From Allobaculum mucilyticum (GTDB taxonomy: Bacteria; Bacillota_I; Bacilli_A; Erysipelotrichales; Erysipelotrichaceae), in the NCBI RefSeq assembly GCF_022701195.1, contig NZ_CP078089.1, forward strand, positions 3,080,154 to 3,144,153: a DNA stretch of 64,000 bases, in the 5' to 3' direction. Within the stretch, counting starts at the first letter, position 1. Each line of letters opens with the position of its first letter. Below the pieces are notes generated by a model. The model did no database searches. It was not told where the DNA came from and saw nothing but the letters and a program-made list of their open reading frames with translations. This document shows, one piece after another, positions 37,793 to 47,005 of the stretch. Both the position numbers and the translations under genes were made by a program.

Positions 37793-39121
37793 ATGGCAAA
37801 ACCAGTCCTTTTAATCGGCGCAGCCCGTTCGGGCATTGCGGCCGCTAAACTGCTGAATAAAAACGGCTATTCAGTCATTCTCACTGACATGAATGCCGTT
37901 GAACAGAAACCGGAGCTTGAAGCACTCGGCATCCAGGTCTATGACAAAGGTCACCCTGACTTTCTGAAAGATCTTGATTACGAATTCATCGTTAAGAACC
38001 CGGGAATTCCATATCACGCGCCGTTTGTTGCGTACTTCAAGGAGAAAGGCGTACCGATCTTCACAGAGATCGAAACCGCATACCGTCTGGCTCCAAATTT
38101 TGAATACGGAGCGATTACCGGCACAGACGGAAAGACAACGATCACGACACTGCTCTATGAAATGCTCAAAACCGAAGATCCCAATGCCAGAGCGGCCGGC
38201 AACATCGGTATTCCATTAAGCGAATGCGCACTGGAACTCGAAGATAAACCGGCAAAGATTGCTCTTGAGCTGAGCAACTTCCAGCTTCTTGGCATTGATA
38301 CATTCCGTCCGCATGTCTCTGTTGTTTCCAACCTTGCACCGGATCATCTCGACTACATGGACAGCCTGGAGGACTACTACCGCTCCAAATTCCGCATTTA
38401 TGAAAACTGTAAAGAAGACGATGTATTCATCCGTAACATCGATGATCCCAATATCGTCTTCTATGCAAACGAAGTTCCCTGCAGAGTCATCAACTTCTCG
38501 CTTAAAAATCCGGATGCCGGTCTGCGTCTGGTCGATGGAACAGTTTATCTGGAAGATGAACGGCTCTTTGATGCGGCTGATCTGAAGCTGGTCGGCGATT
38601 TCAATCTGGGCAATGCGATGATGGCTGCTGCCATGGCACGAATTCTCGGCGTTTCACAGCCTGCAATTGAAGAAGTCATCCGCACGTTCCCTGGCGTTGA
38701 GCACCGTATTGAATGTGTCGATACGATTAATGGCGTTCGGATCTACAACGACTCCAAAGCAACGAATACCCATTCTGCTGAGGCTGCTCTATCGAGCTTT
38801 AAAGGCAAAGTCTATCTGCTTGCCGGCGGAAAGAACAAAGGCATCGACTACACCGTTTTAAAGGACTACGACTCTGTCGTAAAGAAATGCTGCAGCTTTG
38901 GCCAGATCGGCCCGATGTTTGCGGACATCTTCTCGAATACGGAAGTCTTCGAAACAATGGATGAAGCCTTCAATCAGGCTTTTGAAGAAGCAGAAGAAGG
39001 CGATGTCATTCTGCTGTGTCCTGCAACGTCTTCCTTTGACCAGTTCAAGAACTATGAAGTACGCGGCAGGTATTTCAAGGATCTCGTTCACAAAAAACGC
39101 GAAGAAGTCGAATCTGCCTGA
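37793..39121 (+). CDS. murD: UDP-N-acetylmuramoyl-L-alanine--D-glutamate ligase
   Basis: 442-residue Mur ligase adding D-glutamate in cytoplasmic peptidoglycan precursor synthesis. N-terminal Rossmann domain (GAARSGIAAAKLL), central ATPase with TGTDGKTTITTLL and NIGIPLSE, LAPDHLDYMDSLEDYYRSK, and the C-terminal domain with VEHRIECV, NDSKATN and LLAGGKNKG. ATG 37793 has AAGGA 7 bp upstream; an upstream frame to 37688 is unsupported. Confidence 0.95.
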   Translation: MAKPVLLIGAARSGIAAAKLLNKNGYSVILTDMNAVEQKPELEALGIQVYDKGHPDFLKDLDYEFIVKNPGIPYHAPFVAYFKEKGVPIFTEIETAYRLAPNFEYGAITGTDGKTTITTLLYEMLKTEDPNARAAGNIGIPLSECALELEDKPAKIALELSNFQLLGIDTFRPHVSVVSNLAPDHLDYMDSLEDYYRSKFRIYENCKEDDVFIRNIDDPNIVFYANEVPCRVINFSLKNPDAGLRLVDGTVYLEDERLFDAADLKLVGDFNLGNAMMAAAMARILGVSQPAIEEVIRTFPGVEHRIECVDTINGVRIYNDSKATNTHSAEAALSSFKGKVYLLAGGKNKGIDYTVLKDYDSVVKKCCSFGQIGPMFADIFSNTEVFETMDEAFNQAFEEAEEGDVILLCPATSSFDQFKNYEVRGRYFKDLVHKKREEVESA

Positions 39122-39205
39122 TCGTTCGATCCCGTTTCCGGGCTGCCAGCAAAGTCAGCTGAGCATCCATCCCTCCAATAATCTGACTCAATCCAAACTG
39201 TACTG

Positions 39206-39238
39206 AAGGAGTCTGTCTGAACCGGGCAGACTCCTTTT
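39206..39238 (+). terminator. Terminator after murD
   Basis: 10-bp stem AAGGAGTCTG/CAGACTCCTT with an 11-base loop, followed by TTTT. Confidence 0.8.
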
Positions 39239-39381
39239 GCATAAAACAGGCCAATGGGGCATTAAACTTGCGGCAGATGTCCAAAGGCGCATAGAGACCG
39301 ATCAAGTCTTCCGGATACGTTTTTGCCAAAGAAAGTTTACCCAAAACAATCAGAATGATTTATTGTGCTTTATCTAAAGGA

Positions 39382-39410
39382 TTGAAACTGTTTTCATAAT
39401 CCATTATGAT
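39382..39410 (+). promoter_or_regulatory. Promoter of the SIMPL-like gene
   Basis: TTGAAA (39382-39387), exactly 17 bp, TATGAT (39405-39410), 46 bp before the start codon. Confidence 0.75.
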
Positions 39411-39455
39411 GGAATCAGCCAAAACCTCACAGTTTTGATCTGAAGGAGAAAGACA

Positions 39456-40076
39456 ATGACGAACGTCAATTTGAAGACGGAGGCGATTGCCTCAGTCGAA
39501 TGTGACGGCATGGAGATTTCTCTTGCCGTCAAGTGTGAAGGCCTGTCCATGCAGGCCAGTCTCAACCGTCTGAGTGAATGTTCATCACAGATGATTAGTG
39601 CGCTTGCCCAGGCGGGGATAGATCCGGCTTCCTTCAGCCTGGAAAAGCTGAATTCTTCAGCCCGGCAGGACGAAGGACGGCAGAGTGCCAGCACTGCTCT
39701 TCTGTGCAAAGGCCCGGCTGATCTGAGTCTGCTCAAAACCATCTGGCATACGCTGGCTGCGCTGTCATTCGGCGTAGAAGCCGCAGTACGGTTTACCCTC
39801 AGTGACGAAGAAGAACTCCGCTTTTCACTTCAGTCACAGGCTCTCCAGAAAGCACGCACCCAGGCCGTGTCCTTCGGCACAGTCCTTGGCACCAGCAATG
39901 TTTCCTGCCAGTCGGCATCCTTTTCGCTGGACAGAACGATAACAGCCGTTCCCGGAACGCTCTGCGCCCTTGAACAGAGTGTCGGCCCGGACTTTACAGT
40001 TTCGTTCTTTGATGCCGTCCGCATTCCAGCTATCCGCCTGAAAGCCGTCTGCGAGAGTGTCTGGTCCTTTGAGTAA
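39456..40076 (+). CDS. SIMPL/DUF541-like protein without signal peptide
   Basis: 206 residues. Three features suggest the SIMPL (DUF541) fold: an N-terminal beta strand with repeated Val/Glu, SALAQAGIDPASFSLEKLNSS as the helix-strand unit, and a C-terminal block RFSLQSQALQKARTQAVSFGTVLG resembling the conserved A-x2-DA-x2-KA segment. Family members are mostly exported, but this protein has no signal peptide and would be cytoplasmic. Function of the family is poorly defined. AAGGAG lies upstream of ATG 39456. Monocistronic by its promoter and terminator. Confidence 0.65.
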   Translation: MTNVNLKTEAIASVECDGMEISLAVKCEGLSMQASLNRLSECSSQMISALAQAGIDPASFSLEKLNSSARQDEGRQSASTALLCKGPADLSLLKTIWHTLAALSFGVEAAVRFTLSDEEELRFSLQSQALQKARTQAVSFGTVLGTSNVSCQSASFSLDRTITAVPGTLCALEQSVGPDFTVSFFDAVRIPAIRLKAVCESVWSFE

Positions 40077-40098
40077 ATCCTGACTCTGTCTTTAACGC

Positions 40099-40142
40099 AA
40101 AAAAGCATTCCCATTCTTCAATCGAAGGCAGGGAATGCTTTT
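40099..40142. terminator. Bidirectional terminator between SIMPL-like gene and trpS
   Basis: 12-bp perfect stem AAAAGCATTCCC with its complement, and an inner CTTC/GAAG stem; A and T runs on both sides serve the two convergent genes. Confidence 0.88.
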
Positions 40143-40194
40143 CTTATGTTCTGTATTGATGTTCTGTTTGGTTCTGCTTTTTGCAGAATGCTTC

Positions 40195-41178
40195 TTACAG
40201 ACTCAGACCGACTTTGCGGTAGACCTTGGAGATCTTCTTATTGGCAATGCGGGCTGCGTTTTTCGCGCCGTTTTCAAGAACCTGATCAACAACTCCGGAA
40301 GCAAGGATCTCTTTGTATTTTGCCTGCAGGTCTGTCAGGAAGTTAAAGACAGCTTCGCCGGTTTCTGCTTTGAGTTCTGCATAGCCGATTCCTTCATAGC
40401 GGGCAACGATAGAATCAATCGGCTCTTCAGTCAGAGCGCTCAGGATCGTCAACAGGTTGGAAACGCCTGGCTGATTTTCCGGATCGAAAGCAACTTTGCC
40501 AAGAGAATCGGTAACCGCGCTCTTGATTTTGTTGCGGGCGAATGCCGGATCATCGAGCAGGTCGATTACGCCTTTTGGAGAGGACTCGGATTTGGACATT
40601 TTCTTCACCGGATTCTGCAGGTCGTAGATCTTGGCACCGACTTTGGTTACAACAGGTTCCGGAACTTTGAAGGTATCGGAATAGCGCTTGTTGAAGCGTT
40701 CAGCAAGATCGCGTGTCAGTTCGACATGCTGTGTCTGGTCCTGACCGACTGGTACGTAATCCGGATCGTAAAGCAGGATATCGGCAGCCATCAGGGAAGG
40801 GTAGGTGTAAAGACCTGCGGTAATGCCGCTTTCCTGTTTAGCCATCTTGTCTTTAAACTGCGTCATTCTCTGCAGTTCGCCATAGCCGGACAGGCAAGTC
40901 ATGATCCAGCCAAGCTGAGCGTGAGCAGGAACGTCGCTCTGCAGGAACAGAGTAACCTTTTCAGGATCAAGTCCGGCTGCCAGATAGATGGCAATCAGAT
41001 CCTTTGTGTTCTTGCGCAGTTCGCTGGCTTTAATTGGAATCGTCAGTGCATGCTGGTTCGCAATAAAGATGTACATTTCATATTCATCCTGATATTTCAC
41101 GAACTCGCGAATGGCACCGATATAGTTTCCGAGCGTCAGGCGTCCGGTCGGCTTAATGCCGCTGAGCATTCTTTTCAT
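40195..41178 (-). CDS. trpS: Tryptophan--tRNA ligase
   Basis: 327-residue class I synthetase charging tRNA-Trp. The HIGH-equivalent is PTGRLTLGNYIG near the N-terminus; DILLYDPDYVPVGQDQ binds substrate; the KMSKS loop is intact near residue 195. Of two adjacent ATGs, 41178 is 7 bp and 41181 is 4 bp from GGAG, so 41178 was chosen. On the minus strand a GC-rich hairpin followed by TTTTG (41315-41340) lies 137 bp upstream and could attenuate transcription; I see no T-box. Confidence 0.95.
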   Translation of the reverse strand: MKRMLSGIKPTGRLTLGNYIGAIREFVKYQDEYEMYIFIANQHALTIPIKASELRKNTKDLIAIYLAAGLDPEKVTLFLQSDVPAHAQLGWIMTCLSGYGELQRMTQFKDKMAKQESGITAGLYTYPSLMAADILLYDPDYVPVGQDQTQHVELTRDLAERFNKRYSDTFKVPEPVVTKVGAKIYDLQNPVKKMSKSESSPKGVIDLLDDPAFARNKIKSAVTDSLGKVAFDPENQPGVSNLLTILSALTEEPIDSIVARYEGIGYAELKAETGEAVFNFLTDLQAKYKEILASGVVDQVLENGAKNAARIANKKISKVYRKVGLSL

Positions 41179-41314
41179 CATTTTCTCCTTTTCATCGGCG
41201 AACGCGGATTCACCGAATAACAAATAATTGGGATATTTAGTACACTTTAGACGTTTCTTCCATCAAAGTGAACCACAAAGATCGTGCCGGTTCAACACTC
41301 CGGCAAAAAGCGAA

Positions 41315-41340
41315 ACAAAAGCGCCTGCGGCAGGGCGCAC
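41315..41340 (-). promoter_or_regulatory. Hairpin with T tail upstream of trpS
   Basis: Minus-strand GCGCC...GGCGC stem with an inner TGC/GCA pairing, followed by TTTTG. It is either the terminator of something upstream or a leader attenuator for trpS. Confidence 0.4.
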
Positions 41341-41378
41341 ATAAACAAAGAATAAAAACCTGAAGGGAGATGTGTCTC

Positions 41379-41825
41379 TTGTCGATTCTTCTTTCCATAC
41401 CCGGATGCAGCCGCGCACGGAATCTGCGCATGCATCTCAAAGAGATGGACGTGCCCGTAACCTCTGTTCCGCTGCTCTCCATTCTCTCAGATTACAAACG
41501 TTTTATGCCATTTCTTAATGAGATTGGACAACTTTGCAACTTATCTGTTGACGAAATGATCCGATCGCCATCCCTGATTCCGCGTCCCGTCATACTGTTT
41601 GAACCATGCGAAATCAGCGCTGCAGATCAGCTGGCGCTAAAGGAATCCGCGTTAATCTGTCATAAATCCTGCAAGATGCGAAGCGTCTGTCCGATGGCTG
41701 AAAAACCGTCACTTTTTGGAATATTATCGCAGGATTGTGGTGTAAGCGATTACCAGGGGTCTGTTTCATTCCTTGAAAAAATATGTAGAATAAAGCCGTA
41801 TGAGATTCTAACAAGGAGGAAACGC
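41379..41825 (+). CDS. Spx/ArsC-like reading frame continuous with ppdK
   Basis: 149 codons from a TTG that lies 9 bp after AAGGGAG, running without a stop straight into the ppdK start in the same frame. The first half (LLSIPGCSRARNLRMHLKEM, then RPVILFE) resembles the thioredoxin-like ArsC/Spx fold with one N-terminal Cys and the RRPII-type strand. The second half is Cys-rich with C at four closely spaced positions (CHKSCKMRSVC, then QDCG and KICR). Either a 1025-residue fusion is made, or this is a degenerate Spx-like gene whose stop was lost. Similarity to Spx/ArsC is my reading, not a search result. Confidence 0.5.
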
Positions 41826-44456
41826 ATGGATACAAAATATGTGTATCGCTTTATTGAAGGCGACGCCGGAATGCGTGAACTGCTCGGAGGCAAAGGTGCC
41901 AACCTTGCTGAAATGAGCAAGCTCGGCATGCCAGTGCCAAACGGTTTCACCATTACGACAGAAGCCTGCAACAAGTACTACGATGACGCCGAAACGATCA
42001 ACGACGACATCAAAGCGCAGATCAACGTTGCTCTTGCCGAACTCGAAGAGGAAACCGGCAAGAAATTCGGAGATACCGAAAACCCGCTGCTTGTTTCGGT
42101 ACGCTCCGGAGCCCGCGCTTCGATGCCTGGCATGATGGATACCATCCTGAACCTTGGTATCAATGATACGGTTGCAGAAGTTATTGCTAAGAAAACAGGC
42201 AATCCCCGTTTTGCTTATGACTCCTACCGCCGTTTCATCCAGATGTTCGCAGACGTTGTAAAAGGTCTTTCCAAAAAACGCTTCGAAGAAATCATCGACG
42301 AAGTCAAAGCCAAAAAAGGAATCAAAGACGACCTTGACCTCGACGCTGATGACATGAAAGAACTCGTTGCTCTGTTCAAAGAATTCTACAGAGAAGAGCT
42401 CGGCACTGACTTCCCGACAGATCCGAAAGATCAGATGATGGAAGCCATCGAAGCTGTATTCCGTTCCTGGAACAACGAACGTGCAATCTACTACCGCAAA
42501 CAGAACGACATTCCATCTGACTGGGGCACAGCCGTTAACGTTCAGATGATGGTCTTCGGCAACATGGGCAATGACTGCGGTACTGGTGTTGCATTTACCC
42601 GTTCTCCGGCTACCGGCGAAAAGAAACTGTTCGGCGAATTCCTGATGAATGCGCAGGGCGAAGACGTTGTTGCCGGTGTCCGCACCCCGAATAAAATTGA
42701 CCAGCTCAAAGAGATCGCTCCGGAAGCTTACGAACAGTTCGTTAAGATCTGCGATACCCTCGAGCATCACTATAAAAACATGCAGGATATGGAGTTCACC
42801 ATTGAAAACGGCAAACTCTTCATGCTGCAGACTCGTAACGGCAAACGTACCGCTCAGGCCGCTCTGAAGATCGCCTGCGATATGGTTGACGAAGGCATGA
42901 TCAACACTGACGAAGCTCTGCTCATGGTTGAACCTCAGCAGCTCGATGCACTCCTGCATCCGATGTTTGATGCTGCTGCTCTTAAAGAAGCTGAAGCTAT
43001 TACTTCCGCTCTGCCTGCTTCCCCTGGCGCTGCTGCCGGACAGATCGTCTTCTCCGCTGAAGAAGCAATCGCTGAAGCAGACAACGGAAAGAAAGTTATC
43101 CTTGTCCGCCTTGAAACTTCTCCGGAAGATATTCAGGGCATGGCTGCCGCTGAAGGTATCCTGACTGTTCGCGGCGGTATGACATCTCATGCAGCTGTAG
43201 TTGCCCGCGGTATGGGCGCCTGCTGCGTATCCGGTGCCGGCGAAATCACTATGGACGAGCCAAACGGTCAGTTCACCGTTAACGGCAAGACATTCAAACG
43301 CGGCGACTGGATCTCCCTCGACGGTTCTACAGGTAAAGTCTATGGCGAAGCCATCCCGACAGTTCCTGCAGAAATCTCCGGCGACTTCGACCGCTTCATG
43401 AAGTGGGCTGACGAGCGCCGCCGTCTGAAAATCCGCACCAATGCAGATACTCCGCGCGATGCAGCTCAGGCTGTTGAGTTCGGTGCTGAAGGTATCGGCC
43501 TTGTCCGTACCGAGCATATGTTCTTTGACGGCGACAAGATCAAAGCCATCCGCGAAATGATCGTTGCCAAGACTCCTGAACAGATGGAAGCTGCTCTTGC
43601 TAAGATGGAACCGCTCCAGCAGGAAGACTTCGAAGGCATCTATGAAGCTATGGAAGGCCGTCCAGTCACCATCCGTTACCTCGATCCGCCTCTGCATGAA
43701 TTCGTTCCGCATAAACCGGAAGAAGTTGCTGAACTGGCTGCTGAAATGGGCATGCCTGCTGAAGAACTGCAGTCCATCGTTGACTCTCTGCACGAAGTCA
43801 ACCCGATGATGGGTCACCGCGGAAGCCGTCTTGACGTCTCCAACCCTGGCATCGCCAGAATGCAGACTGAAGCAATCATCCGCGCTGCTCTGAATGTCAA
43901 TAAGAGACATCCGGAATACAACATCGTTCCGGAAATCATGCTCCCGCTGATCGGCGATCTCAAAGAGCTCAAATACGTCAAGAAAATCGTTGACGAAACT
44001 GCTCAGAAGATCCTTGCTGAAGAAGGCGCTGAACTCGAATACCATGTTGGTACAATGATCGAAGTTCCGCGTGCTGCTCTGAAAGCCGGCGAACTCGCTA
44101 AAGAAGCTGAATTCTTCTCCTTCGGTACAAACGACCTGACCCAGCTGACATTCGGCTTCTCCCGTGACGATGCTGGAAACTTCCTGCCTGAGTACTATGC
44201 AGCTAAGATCTACGAAACAGATCCGTTCGCAAAACTCGACCAGGAAGGTGTTGGCGAACTGATCCAGTTTGCAGCTGAGCGCGGCCGCGCTGTCCGTCCG
44301 GATATCAAACTTGGTGTCTGCGGTGAACACGGCGGCGATCCTGCATCCATCGAATTCGTAGACGGCCTCGGTCTCAACTACGTTTCCTGCTCGCCATTCC
44401 GCGTGCCAATTGCACGTCTTGCTGCTGCACAGGCTGCAATCAAACATTCCAAATAA
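41826..44456 (+). CDS. ppdK: Pyruvate, phosphate dikinase
   Basis: 876 residues, the family's standard length. Interconverts pyruvate, ATP and phosphate with PEP, AMP and diphosphate. N-terminal ATP-grasp domain (LLGGKGANLAEM, VSVRSGARASMPGMMDT), swivelling phospho-histidine domain with His455 in GGMTSHAAVVARGMG, and a C-terminal TIM barrel with GIGLVRTEHMFF, GTMIEVPRAAL, FGTNDLTQ and the catalytic Cys in GVCGEHGGD. ATG 41826 has AAGGAGG 6 bp upstream. The open frame continues upstream to 41379. Confidence 0.97.
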   Translation: MDTKYVYRFIEGDAGMRELLGGKGANLAEMSKLGMPVPNGFTITTEACNKYYDDAETINDDIKAQINVALAELEEETGKKFGDTENPLLVSVRSGARASMPGMMDTILNLGINDTVAEVIAKKTGNPRFAYDSYRRFIQMFADVVKGLSKKRFEEIIDEVKAKKGIKDDLDLDADDMKELVALFKEFYREELGTDFPTDPKDQMMEAIEAVFRSWNNERAIYYRKQNDIPSDWGTAVNVQMMVFGNMGNDCGTGVAFTRSPATGEKKLFGEFLMNAQGEDVVAGVRTPNKIDQLKEIAPEAYEQFVKICDTLEHHYKNMQDMEFTIENGKLFMLQTRNGKRTAQAALKIACDMVDEGMINTDEALLMVEPQQLDALLHPMFDAAALKEAEAITSALPASPGAAAGQIVFSAEEAIAEADNGKKVILVRLETSPEDIQGMAAAEGILTVRGGMTSHAAVVARGMGACCVSGAGEITMDEPNGQFTVNGKTFKRGDWISLDGSTGKVYGEAIPTVPAEISGDFDRFMKWADERRRLKIRTNADTPRDAAQAVEFGAEGIGLVRTEHMFFDGDKIKAIREMIVAKTPEQMEAALAKMEPLQQEDFEGIYEAMEGRPVTIRYLDPPLHEFVPHKPEEVAELAAEMGMPAEELQSIVDSLHEVNPMMGHRGSRLDVSNPGIARMQTEAIIRAALNVNKRHPEYNIVPEIMLPLIGDLKELKYVKKIVDETAQKILAEEGAELEYHVGTMIEVPRAALKAGELAKEAEFFSFGTNDLTQLTFGFSRDDAGNFLPEYYAAKIYETDPFAKLDQEGVGELIQFAAERGRAVRPDIKLGVCGEHGGDPASIEFVDGLGLNYVSCSPFRVPIARLAAAQAAIKHSK

Positions 44457-44515
44457 GAATTCGAAATATTATACTTACGATTCATATTGAATCCATTCAT
44501 CTCTGTATGAACTAC

Positions 44516-44550
44516 AGCGGTCCGGATCCCAGATTCCGGACCGCTTTTTT
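44516..44550 (+). terminator. Terminator of ppdK
   Basis: 11-bp perfect stem AGCGGTCCGGA with its complement, eight-base loop and six T. Confidence 0.93.
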
Positions 44551-44684
44551 CTGCTTTCTCCAATTCAATCGGGCTGCACTGTCTTCCAAACGCTCTGAAC
44601 CAGAATGACTCCCATAAATCTGTCCAGAACTGTCACTAAAGTGTCCACTTCGAGCGCTTCAAAAACAAATGTGGTTTTCTTAGC

Positions 44685-44698
44685 TGTAAACGGTTACA
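44685..44698 (+). promoter_or_regulatory. CcpA-type cre operator
   Basis: TGTAAACGGTTACA fits the cre consensus TGWAANCGNTNWCA at every position. A TATAAA lies 7 bp downstream (44705-44710), and a perfect TATAAT at 44790-44795 is a second candidate -10. The site suggests carbon control of the following dehydrogenase gene. Nothing else is seen in 44551-44863. Confidence 0.75.
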
Positions 44699-44863
44699 TT
44701 GAATTATAAATTTCGTTTTCAGATCATACAGAGACATACGGCTATCCCGGATCAGATGGGTTTTCTGATCCTGTACGATGAATTATCGCTATAATCTGTC
44801 GATTCTCTGTCATCTGAAAACAATGGAAAAGCTGGCAGACTGCCGGCCAAAGGAGAAAGAGTC

Positions 44864-46735
44864 ATGAATTTTTCTGCTGATCAGCGGCACGAAGATTTCC
44901 GGAAGAAAGTCCGGGCGCTTGCTGAAGAAAATATCCCGCAGATTGCGATGCAGCTCGATGAGAACAATGAATTTCCTCATGATTTTGTCGCAAAGATGAA
45001 AGAAGCAGGGCTGATGGGGCTGCCCTATGAAAAAGAATACGAAGGTACCGGAGATGATGTTCTCGCTTACGCGATTGCGGTTGAAGAACTGTCCAGAGTC
45101 GATGGCAGTATCGGTGTTATCCTCTCTGCTCACACTTCTTTAGGAACCTATCCGATTGCTGCCTACGGCAATGAAGAACAGAAAAAGAAATATCTGAACG
45201 ACCTGGCAAGCGGCCGCAAGATTGGTGCATTCGGTCTGACCGAAGAAAACGCCGGATCCGATGCAGCCGGAACCGAAACGACAGCCGTTAAAGAAGGCGA
45301 TCACTATATCCTGAATGGAAAGAAGATCTTCATCACTAACGCACCGGTTGCTGATACGTATGTTGTCTTCGCATCCACCAATCCGGAGAAGGGAACACGC
45401 GGCATCTCGGCATTCATTGTTGAAAAGGGAATGGAAGGCTTTACCTTCTCGGATCACTACAACAAGATGGGTATCCGTTCTTCTTCGACAGCTGAGCTCC
45501 ACTTCAAAAATGTCAAAGTCCCTGCAGAAAACCTGCTTGGTCTGGAAGGTCAGGGCTTCAAAATTGCTATGTCTACACTGGATGGCGGACGAATCGGCAT
45601 CGCTGCTCAGGCTCTTGGCATTGCGCAGGGCGCTTATGAAGACGCTCTTGAATATGCCAAAGAGAGAATCCAGTTCGGTGCGCCGATTGCCGCAAATCAG
45701 GGCATTTCCTTCAAGCTCGCAGATATGGCTACAAAGCTTGAAGCCGCAAGACTTCTCGTCTATAAAGCTGCAGAAATGAAACAGAACCATGAGCCATATT
45801 CTGTAAATGCAGCCATGGCTAAGATGTATGCGTCCGATATCGCTCTTGAAGTCGTCAATGACGCTCTGCAGATCTTCGGCGGAAACGGCTATCTCAAAGG
45901 CATGGGCGTTGAACGCCGCTACAGAGATGCCAAGATTACGACCATCTACGAAGGCACCAACGAAATCCAGCGGGTTGTCATTGCCAGCCCCATCCTTGGC
46001 AAGCTCAAAAAGGCCGCTAAAGCTGATGCCAAAGCAGCCGTTAATGCAGCTGTAAACCAGGCTGAAAAAGCCGGACGCAAGCAGCAGATGATCGATGAGC
46101 TGACTCTTGAAGATTCCGTACGCAAGCTTGCTTCGATCCTTAAAACCAATTTTGATTTTTCGGCAAAAGAGATCCCCGATACGCCGATTAAGGATGCGAA
46201 AAAGATCCTGGGAATCGGTCAGGGCGCTGAAACGAAAGAAAACGCAGACCGCGCTATTGAAGACGGAAAAGCTCTTGGTCTGGCCATTGGCGGAAGCCGT
46301 CCTGCAGCAGAAGTTCATCACTTCATCGGCATGGACCGCTTTATCGGCATGTCCGGTCAGAAAGCCAATGCGGATCTCTATATCGCAGCCGGAATTTCCG
46401 GTTCCAAACCGCATCTCAAAGGTATTGAGAACGTAAAAACTGTCGTAGCGATCAATACCGATCCGAACGCTCCGATCTTTAAAAATGCGGACTATGGAAT
46501 CGTCGGCGACATGAATACGGTTCTTCCAATGCTCGTCAAAGAACTCGTTGGCGCAGAGGAAAAACCAGCCGGTGAACTCTACGAGTGCACACTGTGCGGC
46601 TATGTCTATGATCCGGCAATCGGCGATCCGGAAAACGGCATTGCCCCAGGTACGCCATTTGAAGACCTTCCTGCTGACTGGAGCTGCCCGATGTGCGGAG
46701 CAAGCAAAGAAGACTTCATTCCTTATAAGAAATAA
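44864..46735 (+). CDS. Acyl-CoA dehydrogenase - EtfA C-domain - rubredoxin fusion
   Basis: 623 residues with three modules. Residues 1-380: acyl-CoA dehydrogenase with [21 protein letters not shown] and the catalytic base Glu363 in YEGTNEIQR. Residues about 440-560: the FAD-binding C-terminal domain of electron transfer flavoprotein alpha ([41 protein letters not shown] by pattern). Residues 572-621: rubredoxin with Cys575, 578, 608 and 611 in CTLCGY and CPMCGA. Electrons could flow from acyl-CoA through both flavins to the iron centre without a separate EtfAB. AAGGAG precedes the ATG. No etfB or butyrate-pathway genes are beside it. Fusions of this kind occur in some Erysipelotrichia, as far as I recall. 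Confidence 0.93.
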   Translation: MNFSADQRHEDFRKKVRALAEENIPQIAMQLDENNEFPHDFVAKMKEAGLMGLPYEKEYEGTGDDVLAYAIAVEELSRVDGSIGVILSAHTSLGTYPIAAYGNEEQKKKYLNDLASGRKIGAFGLTEENAGSDAAGTETTAVKEGDHYILNGKKIFITNAPVADTYVVFASTNPEKGTRGISAFIVEKGMEGFTFSDHYNKMGIRSSSTAELHFKNVKVPAENLLGLEGQGFKIAMSTLDGGRIGIAAQALGIAQGAYEDALEYAKERIQFGAPIAANQGISFKLADMATKLEAARLLVYKAAEMKQNHEPYSVNAAMAKMYASDIALEVVNDALQIFGGNGYLKGMGVERRYRDAKITTIYEGTNEIQRVVIASPILGKLKKAAKADAKAAVNAAVNQAEKAGRKQQMIDELTLEDSVRKLASILKTNFDFSAKEIPDTPIKDAKKILGIGQGAETKENADRAIEDGKALGLAIGGSRPAAEVHHFIGMDRFIGMSGQKANADLYIAAGISGSKPHLKGIENVKTVVAINTDPNAPIFKNADYGIVGDMNTVLPMLVKELVGAEEKPAGELYECTLCGYVYDPAIGDPENGIAPGTPFEDLPADWSCPMCGASKEDFIPYKK

Positions 46736-46791
46736 CTGATTCCATCCATTCAGCCTGATCAGCAGGCTGAATGGAACACAATGAATCCTCA

Positions 46792-46825
46792 GGGAGAGAA
46801 TCAACTCTGGTTTTCTCCCTTTTTG
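46792..46825 (+). terminator. Terminator after the dehydrogenase fusion
   Basis: GGGAGA pairs with TCTCCC and TTTTT follows. A 12-bp perfect hairpin without T tail (46746-46774) lies just upstream. Confidence 0.65.
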
Positions 46826-46915
46826 CATGGCTGACTCTTATGGAAATACGAATTTCCCGTTCTTCAAAAAATTCGCTGACCAGAAGCAGGCATAAACACA
46901 AACTGATATACGCAT

Positions 46916-46963
46916 AAAAAGGAAACAGGAATCTGTTTGCGATCAGCCGATTCCTGTTTCCTT
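46916..46963 (-). terminator. Terminator of the lactonase-like gene
   Basis: 15-bp perfect stem AAGGAAACAGGAATC with its complement (46919-46933, 46949-46963); on the minus strand it is followed by TTTTTATG. Confidence 0.88.
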
Positions 46964-47005
46964 TACTGTTCAGATCCATATTTAGTTTTCCAGAATTCAG
47001 TGCGC

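Noticed and set aside
41808-44447. An 879-codon open frame on the minus strand opposite ppdK, and similar long antisense frames opposite rpoD (8050-9501) and the dehydrogenase (45140-46828)
   Set aside because: They mirror strongly coded genes, have no ribosome binding sites, read as Phe/Ser/Arg-rich sequence with no domains, and arise from codon bias on the coding strand.
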